This document shows, one piece after another, positions 54,946-64,000 of a stretch of 64,000 bases of DNA; position 1 is the first letter of the stretch; every line of letters starts with the position of its first letter. Position numbers and translations under genes: made by a program. Source of the stretch: Isoperla grammatica (taxonomy: Eukaryota > Arthropoda > Insecta > Plecoptera > Perlodidae); contig OX246738.1 of assembly GCA_945910005.1 (NCBI GenBank), forward strand, positions 22,949,686-23,013,685. Reading direction: 5' to 3'. The notes under the pieces are model-generated. The model saw only the letters and a program-made list of their open reading frames with translations, searched no databases and was not told the origin of the DNA.

Positions 54946-55906
54946 ATGTGAGGAATCAGCAATAAACAAGCTCTCTCAAATTAAGACTGAGGATGCAGAA
55001 GGTGTGGAGAATGGAGTGACTGAAATGATATGTACTCAAAGCCTCGAAGAAGATGTAGGTTCTAGTACAGACTGTACCAGTGAGCCTTTTAGAAAAAGCT
55101 TGGAAGATGTTGTTGATCCTATGAATTGTAGTTTCTGTCAGATTTCTTGTAACTCCGCCGTTTCGTTAGCTTGCCATAACCGAACTCATCTTGGCAATGA
55201 AGATTATATTTGTGTTCTTTGTGGCAAACATTTTGAATCAGAAATAGGACTAACTGTCCATGATGAAATCTCTCACAGAAACCGAAAAAAGCCAAGAGAA
55301 ATTTGCGACTGCGACATTTGTGGCAAAACACTCAGTTCTTACAATCGGTTGATGGATCACATGCGTGGTCATCAGGGGGTTCGGCAGTTTAATTGTGTGC
55401 TGTGTGAGAAGCTTTTCCTCACGGAGGCAAATTTGAAAGCCCACGTAGACCATGTGCATAGCTCAAGCTCTGTGGAATTCATGTGCGATTCGTGTGGAAA
55501 GTGCTACAAGAATAGAAAAGACTGGATGGAGCATGCTCGCAGTCATGCTGAAAACAAGCCAGTGACCTGCCATGTATGTGGGAAGTGTTTCAAGTCCCGG
55601 GCTGTTCTCCTTGCCCATCAAAGGTTTCACACTGATGTGTTGCCCCATCAGTGTCCATTCTGTAACAAGAAGTTCCTGTATCGTGGACACATGATCGCCC
55701 ACAAACGTACGCACACCAAGGAGAAATTGGATGCCTGCGATGTGTGTGGCAAACTGTTCAATGGCTGGCATAACCTCACGAAGCACAGACGCATTCATTC
55801 TGACAAGACACCTTTTGTGTGTGGTATATGTGGTCGTGGGTTCAAACGCAGTGGGGGACGGATTGCACACATGAAGTCTCATGAACGTGCCAAGCGCCTT
55901 GGCTAA
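54946..55906 (+). CDS. Terminal exon D: 9 C2H2 fingers
   Basis: Acceptor 'acatatttaatttttcag' is followed by A, which completes the exon-4 codon as AGA (Arg), then 319 codons to TAA at 55906. There is no ATG near the start of the frame, so translation depends on an upstream exon; this supports the terminal-exon model. Nine fingers in the same order as exon C: 'MNCSFCQISC', 'YICVLCGKHF', a degenerate-core 'CDCDICGKTLSSYNRLMDH', 'FNCVLCEKLF' with H-x4-H ('HVDHVH'), and five more to 'FVCGICGRGFKRSGG'. The last finger lacks the core Leu (Arg in its place). It lacks the KRYL-type last finger of exons B, C, E and F. Candidate AATAAA sites lie at 56620 and 56834. Confidence 0.85.
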
Positions 55907-55984
55907 ACAAGGTATTGTAACTTGGGAAAAAGTTTCGATACATGCTGATCACGATTTTGCTTCTTATGCCGACAATACACGACT

Positions 55985-56120
55985 CAATACTTTCGTCAAA
56001 CTTATTGAATTCAAGAACAAAAGCGAATCAAAAACAGTTTGTTAAAACACTGCAACAATATAGCTTCTATTTATTGATGCTTTTTTGTCCTTGAATTCAA
56101 TTAGTTTGACGAAAGTATTG
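55985..56120. repeat. Hairpin repeat downstream of exon D
   Basis: 'caatactttcgtcaaactta' + 'ttgaattcaagaacaaaa' pairs with 'ttttttgtccttgaattcaa' + 'ttagtttgacgaaagtattg'. Arms of about 38 bp, loop about 60 bp. Probable MITE in the 3' UTR region. Confidence 0.85.
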
Positions 56121-56860
56121 AACCCTGTAATGTGGGTATTAAACTCTCTTAATTTTACATCTATTGCTAATGCAAGATTCTGTAAGTTTTTGATACATTT
56201 CACTGTGCCTGTAAATGTGCTGGGAGCTTCTGACATGCATTTAATCGAACTCTGGTACTACAAACTCGGTGAGCCTAGGGAGGAAAAGGAATTGTGGCAA
56301 ATGTCTGAACAAGCATGCGACAGGGTTTTAGGTTATGTGGTTGTTAAGTCGGTAAAGTGTTGTTAACATGCAGGTCTGATTTTGTCTTCGATTTCTACTG
56401 GGCTCTGTGTGGATAAAGCTAGAGTGTCTATGTAATCATTGTTTGAGGATAAGATGGTACGTTATAAGATGGTACTAAAATCTTCAAAAGTAGGGATTTT
56501 GAGTCAAATGAGCTTGCAGTGGCCTTGGTAAAAAGAGAAGAAATCTCCTTAGAAATGGAACACTTTGTTTCGTTAACTAATAGCTATTACAAGTCAAGCA
56601 CAATATATATTAATACGCTAATAAACTATACATGTCAAAGGATTTCAACAATCTTTTGGTCATTCAGTATAGTTATTGAACCTACATTGCTTTATATTAT
56701 TTCCCTAGCCACCAGATAACGTTGAGGAAAGAAGTGTGGACAAAAACATCTTTGTCTAAACCTTCATCTCATAATTCCTGGTAGTGGTGTGTATATCTCA
56801 AATCATAGGAAGTCCTTGATGTAATTAGTAAAAAATAAAATTATGACCCAACATAATATC
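56121..56860. other. Downstream of exon D; nothing recognised
   Basis: Only candidate AATAAA sites (56620, 56834) and short ORFs without domains. Confidence 0.5.
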
Positions 56861-56873
56861 TTGAAAACAGGTT

Positions 56874-57361
56874 TCACACATTATTGAGTGTCATGATTAG
56901 GGCATTGGACATCAGCTCATGTTGCTGCTGCTCCAAAATGCTCCAAAACACTCTCGCCATCACTTTGCTGGCAGACAGTGTTTGAACCGATGGTCGTCCG
57001 GAACGATGTTCGTCATGGACATCTGTACGTCTGTCTTTGAATTCTCTGCACCATTTGCGCACGTGTTGTATGCTTATACACTTCTCTCCGTAGACTTCAC
57101 ACAATTGGGAATGAATATCCACCGACGCAGTGTTTTTTGCACACAAACAAATCACAGAGCGTAATTCGCACCTGGCGGGCGAAGCGAGTGAGAGCTCCAT
57201 CTCTTATGGCTGCTCAGCCACGACTGAGCGTCGCTGACAGTTCGCCGGGGTGGGGATTGGGAGGGGGGAATCAAGCTACACGCCAGTGTTGCCAGATCCC
57301 GCGTAAAATCGGTCCTCACGACTGCAGCGCCTTGGGAACCTAATTTCACGGACAACCCTCG
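56874..57361 (-). mobile_element. Internally deleted mariner element
   Basis: On the minus strand, 57361 begins with a mariner-type terminus ('tacgagggttgtccgtgaaa'). The ORF starting at 57200 encodes the transposase N-terminal helix-turn-helix ('MELSLASPARCELRSVICLC', 'QHVRKWCREFKDRRTDVHDE', 'RSGRPS'). It then jumps directly to 'SKVMARVFW', normally about 100 residues further on near the second catalytic Asp, and degenerates. The deletion removes most of the catalytic domain. The other terminus was not found. Nonfunctional. Confidence 0.8.
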
Positions 57362-57460
57362 TATATGTATATTATGTATTGTAAAACATAAAACAAAGAT
57401 TAAAATTTTAAATGAAATAAAAAGAAATCATGAAACCTCTTAATAATTTTAGAGGCATAG

Positions 57461-57538
57461 GTAACCAGTAGCTCAAGTCGTAAGATCACCAGTATGTGGA
57501 GTCAGATGATCTGTGTTCAAGTCCCAGTCAGGGGTTAC
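57461..57538 (+). tRNA. tRNA-like sequence (pseudogene or SINE head)
   Basis: 'gtaaccagtagctcaagtcg' resembles an acceptor stem plus D arm/A box, 'gtgttcaagtcccag' resembles a T arm/B box, and a terminal 'ggttac' pairs with the first six bases. The T stem has one mismatch, and five bases too many separate it from the acceptor strand. No convincing anticodon arm. More likely a SINE head than a gene. Confidence 0.4.
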
Positions 57539-57539
57539 A

Positions 57540-58406
57540 ACTGACAAATGTACAATCACTACTGTTAACTTGGTTAGCCCCTGAACAAACTGATGTATGT
57601 GTACATTAAAATTTATCTAGGGACTAAGTTCTGTTGTAGATTTTGTCTTGATGTTTGTTTCATGGAGTACTATTTTAGTTGAAGGTTCAACAGGCATCAC
57701 TACCCTGGACAGACATTAAGCTATTTGGGAATATTTTGGAATAAATGAGTGAATATAAAAACAAATATAATTATATATGTCTTGGGCCCATTTCTGGGGC
57801 CCCCAGAATTAAGGTCTAAAAAAATCCACGATATTTAATGTGCTAATAAATTAAGGCAGTTATTTAAAAAAAATTCTTACAAACGTCTTTTGGGTTAATT
57901 TAAAAATGTTGCTTCTGAATATTCCAGATTTTTTTTTAACGTTTCCTAATATTGCCTACAATAATTTGAAGTGCAAACATTAATACCGATCTAAAACAGT
58001 CGTGTACCTTCTTGTCTTCGAATTGCCTAAAAACCTTGCTCTTTGACTACAGAAATGGTAAATCAAAGTTATGTCTTGGACCCTATATGGGCTTGTATTA
58101 TCTTTGCATGTTTTATGAGCACATATGTGTTCAAGGGTTCTGCTCTTTTCTTTATTACCATATATATTCTATGCAAATGCAATGTAATAACTAATAATGA
58201 TTGAAAATAAATACTTAATGATAATGATTATTTTGTTTATAATTCTTGTTAGTACTTACCATTTCTTGGAAGATAGTTTCTCTGTTCGGCACAAAATTGA
58301 GTTCGTAGACATAAATCCTAATTTTCCATTTACTGCAAAACTTGAAGATGTGGTATAGGTGGGTGGTAGCAAAATGGCCAGTAATTTGTACTCCCTTATC
58401 TTGCAG
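57540..58406. other. Intron before exon E
   Basis: Nothing supported except a possible SINE tail after 57538. Ends in the acceptor 'ctcccttatcttgcag'. Confidence 0.5.
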
Positions 58407-59202
58407 GTCACTACCAGCCAATTTGACACCTTCGAAAAAGTTTCGGCACGCTCGAAATGTTCCTACGTGTACTAAAGATTTAAAAATGCCAAGTAGGCAT
58501 CTATCAACCACTCAGTTGCAAGTGCCGGTATCAGATAATTTTGTTTTTGTTAAATGTGAACATAATACTAGTGTTAGTAACCATGGTTCAAGTGACCCAT
58601 TTGCAAGACCTGTCTATGAGTGCATACATTGTAAAAGAATATTGTCAACAAAATCAATTCTAAAAACACATCTTAAAATACACACCGATGAAAGACTGGC
58701 AACCTGTCATGTCTGTGGTAAACGATTTCGGGGCAAGACTGGTCTAAAGCGTCATATCAATGAAGTTCACGATAGAGTAAAAGATCATGGTTGTGAAATC
58801 TGCGGTCGAAAGTTTGCATCAAAAGCAACACGAGACGACCACAGACGAACACACACTGGAGAACGTCCTTATGTTTGTGAGGCTTGCGGGAAGGCGTTCA
58901 AGACGAAAGCTGCTTTGTACACTCACAAGAAATCTCATTTAGGCCTATTTCCATTCTCCTGTACATATTGTGAGAAAAGTTTTTGCCGAAAAGATATTCT
59001 TTTGAATCACATTACTACACATAGTGGTCAGCGGCCTTACATCTGTGAAATATGCAAGACAAGTTTCCGTAGGAAGCTAGACGTGCAACGACATATCAAA
59101 ATTCACTCTTCAGACAAACCTTTTGAGTGTACGCAGTGTGGACTTCTATTCAGAGAAAAGAGGTACTTGAAAAATCACACCAAGAATCACCATCCAAGTT
59201 AA
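58407..59202 (+). CDS. Terminal exon E: 7 C2H2 fingers
   Basis: Acceptor 'ctcccttatcttgcag', then G completing AGG and 264 codons to TAA at 59202. After about 65 residues of Ser/Thr-rich linker come seven fingers: 'YECIHCKRILSTKSILKTH', 'ATCHVCGKRF' with H-x4-H ('HINEVHDRVKDH'), 'FASKATRDDHRRTH' with Arg at the core Leu position (nearly identical to exon B), 'YVCEACGKAFKTKAALYTH', 'FSCTYCEKSF', 'YICEICKTSF' and last 'FREKRYLKNH'. The array equals exon B minus its isolated first finger and is colinear with exon F. AATAAA at 59920. Confidence 0.85.
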
Positions 59203-61884
59203 ACTATAGAACTGTTATTTGGTTGTTCGTAACTTAAAATCTCGTGCGGCGCTTTTCCATGTGCCATGTCATGCTCGAAAGAATCCGTTTCAGCTTCTGT
59301 TTTTTAAATCATTTAGAACATACCTGTTTGAATCATGGCTGCTACCTAGAAGGATGTTGGCGCAACACATTGAAGCTATATTTTATTCAATGTTGTACTT
59401 GTTGTTTCTTTGTACACTTGTTTCACAAATATTTTTTACGCGTCCACTACATGCGAGTGTGCAATGCAAAAAGTGTGGCATGTGCAAAGAACGTGGCGCA
59501 CGGCAATGTAACTGTCATGTGGTTAATGAACATTATCATTGAATATTTTTACTTTCAGAAAGAGTTATGTGTGCTCATGCTTTAGCAGAGAAATAAGTCC
59601 CATGGATTGCACAAATATAACTTGGATTAACAATTGAGAACATTTCATAATGCACCCTATAGTAAAAAGTGTATAAGTAATAATTATAATATTACTAATA
59701 TTATGTACTGTTTTTGGCGCCTATAAGCTGCTTATGCATAATTATGCCATTTCATGCAAGTTTATAACATTAATATTTGATCCAGAGAGATTTTTGATGG
59801 TAAACCTACCTGTCTGAAGCCAAGTCGTGCTCACAATTCAATGTTGCTTGCAATTAACATTCGAGTCTGTGGACAATGAATAACACAATATTACTACAGT
59901 TAATTCTCTGTTCTGTCAGAATAAAATTTCCAATCTATTTATGTTATTGTTAAATGGTCATTGCCACTGCTATTTTTTTTTAGTATAAAACGAATATTTG
60001 TTGAATTATATCTCCAGATACAGAAATTCAAAATAATGCAGTACAAAGCTGGTGGTGTTCTGGCTACAGTATCAATAATAATCACTTTTATTGTTATAAA
60101 AGACAGTAGTACTGGATTAATTTTTTAAGTTTCAAGCGTATTAATGTTTCAAGACAATCTCTCATGTTAATCCTCAAAAAGTACTATGCTTGAAGTATCT
60201 CATAATTAATTCTTATTTACCTATACTGTACATACATTACAATTGTGTATTCTGGTTGGTGGGGCCATTTTAAGGCTCCTGGTTAATGATTTGTAATCAA
60301 ACATTCATGCTGGTGGTGATATGTTCAAAATATAGATAGTATATCTGCTGGGTATGTGGATATAGGTATCTACATTATCTACACCAAGTTATGTTTGTTC
60401 ATAGATTATTGCCATCAAAAGTTTAACCCCATGGTGGGGGTATTCAATTTTAAGCTCAACATAATGACAATGTATTATTGATTTCACAACAGTTAAATGG
60501 GCATGATTTGATGGCATAGTACTTGCCCACTGGTCTCTGTGTTCTATACTGTATTGATTTCTTGTAACTTAACATTTATACTTTAACATAATATCATAAT
60601 ATGTTTGTGTTCAAATAAACAAAGTAGGGTTAATACTGAGTGGTCATTTCTAGCACCCAACTTTACATCAACAATCCTGTCTGTAAGAAATATTAAGTTA
60701 CATTCAGTTAGGCCTACTAGGCCTACTAAATACTGTAAATGCATGAGGGAGCTAGTACTAGGCAGAGCTTATTGTATGGGACAAGATAAAGTGAGCCTCC
60801 TGTCACATGTATTTTGCCACTTGTCACGTGGGTCAAACTCAAATCTTATTATTCTTATTCTTTTACCTAGCCTCTTTTTACAGATGACCAGTGCATGCCG
60901 CACATCTTTCATAATCCGACTTCTAGCACCTCCTACCATTTATTGGCTGAAGAATTGTGTAGTAGTTTATTCTTTTTTTTGTCATTTGTCTCTTTCCAGT
61001 AACAGTACGTATATTGATTGAGTGTATATAATATGCTTATCATACTTGTCCCATACTTATAAAAATATTTTATAATCTGAACATATGCAAGGGAGAAGTA
61101 TATCAGTAATGCCACTGTAAATATTATAACGGCATTTACCAGACATTAAAACGAAAGCAAGTGCTTGGGGCCAGATAAAGCTGCCAACAATTTTACTTGT
61201 GAGGGAAAGTTGTTGTCTCACTCTTATCTTGTAGGTTGAGTTGGGTCAGCCGGACTAAATCGAACATGGTATCGTGGAAAATGTGTTTATGACCACCACT
61301 GTCTAATTGACTAATTTATTTACCACTGATTGGTTTGTGTTTTCGAAATAAATCAATTTTTTGTTCTTTAAAACATTGTATAGTTAATTAATTAATGGTC
61401 ATATGGGTATCTACTTTGAAGTAAAATAAAGAATAGACCCTATTTTTGTTAGAGTGTATATTTATTATTTTATGACTTTTTAAAATAAATACGACCTAGT
61501 GTCAATTGGTAATCTATTTCTCAATAATTGGCATTTCACTGCCAATTATACCAAGTAGAATCAATGAGGGACATTAATCGCATGAAACAACAATTGAACT
61601 TCTTTGCTTGACACTTGAAAAAATTGTAAGACAAGTTGGTAATTCATATCCATAAATGTTGCTTATGTATTTGGTTGCCACCAAGGGCTACTTAAAAGTG
61701 CACAAATAATCTCATGGAAATTTCCTCGCCACTTTGCCTGTTGCAAATTAAGCCATTTCTAAACTTGAAGAAATGTACTATGTACTCAATTTGTCACTCC
61801 AAGTGGCAACAAGGGTTCATGGAGTAGTATTCACACAAATTGTGATGATGTGCTGGTACAATTCGTGCTCACTTTGTCTTGCAG
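59203..61884. other. Intron between exons E and F
   Basis: AT-rich; no transposon ends defined. A strong acceptor-like tract 'cctctttttacag' ends at 60893 but leads, in the exon-4 phase, straight to TGA, so it is not called. Ends in acceptor 'cactttgtcttgcag'. Confidence 0.5.
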
Positions 61885-62623
61885 GTTTCCTCCAACATCG
61901 ATCATCTCAAACCAACGTGAGCTACCAAATACAAAGGAAAGTGTAGTTGACGTTAACTCTGAAGTCGAACAAATAAAAAGTAAAGCTACACAGGATCCCA
62001 ATGTATTCTTAATGCTCACAGAGCAGCGAAATGTGTACAAATGTGTCTTTTGCTCGAAACAAATTTTGTGGCGTGAAAAAATGCGTGCACATTTACGCAC
62101 GCATACAGGAGAACGGCCGTTTACGTGCCACGTGTGCGGTAAAACATTCCGGGAGTCGGTAGCCTTGAAGCGACACCTCCGCGAAGTTCACGACGGTATC
62201 AAAGACTTTGGGTGCAAACTTTGTGTTAAGAAGTTTGCAAACAAGAGAACTTTGGACGATCATGTAAGAACTCACACAAACGAGCGACCTTACGTCTGCG
62301 ACAAGTGTGGGCGAGCTTCGAAAACACGTGCAGCCTTATTCATACACAAGAAAGTTCACTCCAACTCTTCTCCTTTCCCCTGCATGTATTGCGAGAAAAA
62401 GTTTCGAGATCGGACGTCTTTACTTGGTCACATTAGAACGCACACTGGAGAACGACCTCACTCCTGCGATATTTGCGGTAGAAGTTTTCGAGTTAAAAAT
62501 AAGTTGACTCAACACAGGCTGATCCACGCCGACTTGCGCACTTTTAGCTGTGACACGTGTGGCCGCAGTTTTAACCTCAAGAGATATTTAACAAACCACG
62601 AGAAAACCCACTTAACCGGTTGA
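61885..62623 (+). CDS. Terminal exon F: 7 C2H2 fingers
   Basis: Acceptor 'ctcactttgtcttgcag', then G completing AGG and 245 codons ('FPPTSIISNQRELPNTKESV' onward) to TGA at 62623. Seven fingers: 'YKCVFCSKQILWREKMRAH', 'FTCHVCGKTFRESVALKRH' with H-x4-H ('HLREVHDGIKDF'), 'FANKRTLDDHVRTH' (core Leu restored compared with B and E), 'YVCDKCGRASKTRAALFIH' (Ser instead of the core Phe), 'FPCMYCEKKF', 'HSCDICGRSF' and 'FNLKRYLTNHEKTH'. Colinear with exon E and exon B fingers 2-8. AATAAA at 62755 lies 132 bases after the stop. Confidence 0.85.
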
Positions 62624-62754
62624 TGCTATGTCGGTGCTGACGTGGTACAGTATTGCTTGTTTTTGCACTGGCTGCATTATCTGAAATCGTTATCACTTAA
62701 ATATATTAAAGAAATGTAGCCTATGAGAAAACTCTTCACAATACACCATATTTA

Positions 62755-62760
62755 AATAAA
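62755..62760 (+). terminator. Polyadenylation signal after exon F
   Basis: AATAAA in 'tttaaataaatatt', 132 bases past the exon F stop. Confidence 0.5.
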
Positions 62761-63133
62761 TATTCAAATCTTAGTTTCATGTATTACCCTGTACTACTAT
62801 GTGAGCAACATTTCATAGCTTCTGATTGGGTTGCTATGGTAAAAACAAGTTATCCCAAATATAAATAGTTACACTGATATTGTACAACCAGGGGTAGTCG
62901 ATGTCGATGAAACATTGCCCGAGGCCCGGTTGGGGATTCTGTGCAAGGAACTTGAAGATACAGGATTTGTAAATTCTAGGAACTTTTGCCTTATTTGTGG
63001 GCCAATGTTTATCGACAGTCACTCAAGAAATGTAAATTCATTGAACTTATGCAAGCTTCAATGGACCCATGTTCTTTGTTTCTGTAAACATTGCCGTAGG
63101 CACTCGTAGGTACTTCCTTTCCCTCCCTTGCAG

Positions 63134-63362
63134 GTGGTTCAAATTCTGGAAACTTTGCTTGAGGTGTGCACAATACTTTGCAAGAGATGTCAGTTATCTA
63201 AAACTGGCAGTCACAATGCTGTTCTGTACTTTGCCCAAAACCTCGTATTATCTGCCAAAAAGCTTGGTCTACCCTACTTGTCTTACTCGTCGAGCACATC
63301 CATTTCTATTTTCCGGCTGTGGCACACTTTTTCACATAACTACTTGGACACAAGGTGTGTGA
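63134..63362 (+). pseudogene. Candidate decayed seventh terminal exon
   Basis: A very strong acceptor ('cttcctttccctcccttgcag') is followed by G, again completing AGG, then a 75-codon open frame ending in TGA at 63362. The frame has no intact C2H2 finger; 'CLRCAQYFARDVSYLKLAVTM' has the Cys pair and core aromatic at finger spacing, but Leu and Met where the two His should be. A second frame is open to 63412 but does not match the exon-4 phase. AATAAA follows at 63575. It could be a decayed finger exon, a terminal exon giving a fingerless isoform, or chance. Confidence 0.35.
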
Positions 63363-63412
63363 ATGCCAAGACTGTTTCCATGAAAAACATGGCTGGAAAA
63401 AGTCAAAAGTGA

Positions 63413-64000
63413 AAGAAAGTGTGGGCTTTTACCCAAAAAGGTCCTTAACAGACTTGTAGGCATTTTTAGTTTTGAAGTCAGCCTAATATAATTTAATCAT
63501 AACAGTATAATATGTTATTAGTATACGTATAGTAAATGATCTACAGAGTAATGTAATTTATTTCAAGAGTTGTAAATAAAATACACGGAAACAATTAGCT
63601 GCAAGGCTTCATAAGAATCAAATTCTATTTCTATGGATATTGGTTATTCATATCGACACATTTAAAATTATTGAGTATCGGAAAACCCAGTTCGTTATCG
63701 AATTTTTATTATTGAGATTGATGTTCTACCTGATGACTGACCGAAATACACACTCATAACAACCATAATCTTTGCTCATGAAACTTTTGTATCATAAATT
63801 TAAATTATCAATCAATGCACCATCCATACAAACTCTGTATTTCAATTGGGTTTCAGGTTTTTATGGATATTTCAATGATCCAAGTGTACTGGTTAAAGTA
63901 TCAATTATGAAAACATGAAATATTGATTACTGATTGATTATTGTTTGCACGCCTATAGGCCCTTATGTGTTAGTATGAATGGATTTGCTTGTTAAGAATG
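63413..64000. other. Window end; AATAAA only
   Basis: AATAAA at 63575-63580 ('gttgtaaataaaatac'). No further finger-coding sequence before the window ends, so the locus could continue beyond it. Confidence 0.45.

Noticed and set aside
60605..61021. Acceptor-like 'cctctttttacag' at 60893 as another terminal exon
   Set aside because: In the exon-4 phase it reads A then TGA at once, and the ORF over it has no domain.

Overview
The window is eukaryotic nuclear DNA: long introns with GT-AG borders, dispersed AATAAA signals, abundant class II transposons and MITEs, and no bacterial-style operons. A ZAD domain (CxxC...CxxC, the zinc-finger-associated domain largely confined to arthropods), THAP and hAT genes, and a mariner remnant point to an arthropod, most likely an insect or other pancrustacean. 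The species is not identifiable from sequence alone. The motif taggccta recurs throughout and may be a genome-specific signature.

The backbone of the window is one plus-strand gene model. Four small 5' exons (2482-2676, 5343-5501, 7350-7472, 7567-7700) encode a ZAD followed by an acidic and then a basic, nuclear-signal-like linker. Exon 4 ends two bases into a codon (AG). After an intron of about 30 kb come six large exons (37673-41225, 47479-48661, 53151-54144, 54946-55906, 58407-59202, 61885-62623). Each encodes an array of 7-12 C2H2 fingers, begins right after a good splice acceptor, accepts exon 4 in the same reading frame (giving an Arg codon AGG or AGA), and carries its own stop codon with downstream AATAAA/ATTAAA sites. 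The ZAD exons occur only once. The simplest reading is a lola/mod(mdg4)-like locus: one shared N-terminal dimerisation module spliced to mutually exclusive terminal exons with different DNA-binding arrays. The six arrays are clearly related to each other, so the terminal exons arose by tandem duplication. A seventh acceptor at 63134 is phase-compatible but leads into an ORF with at most one decayed finger.

The first terminal exon is exceptional: before its 12 fingers it codes for about 650 residues of degenerate, roughly 17-20-residue acidic repeats.

The introns and intergenic parts are dense with mobile DNA. Elements with clear ends include a complete hAT (30817-33732, intact 593-aa transposase, perfect 8-bp target duplication), several nonautonomous hATs with 8-bp duplications (4361-5233, 13961-16297 with another nested at 14873-15645, 20288-20663, 42224-42780), and a piggyBac-type element at TTAA (2895-3686). 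There is also a 3.7-kb foldback element with arms of about 1.5 kb and a broken captured gene (16357-20097), a Tc1/mariner MITE, an internally deleted mariner, and many perfect hairpins. An apparently intact THAP-domain ORF lies antisense within the large intron (28806-29117), with promoter-like motifs upstream. Two tRNA-like sequences are pseudogenes or SINE heads.
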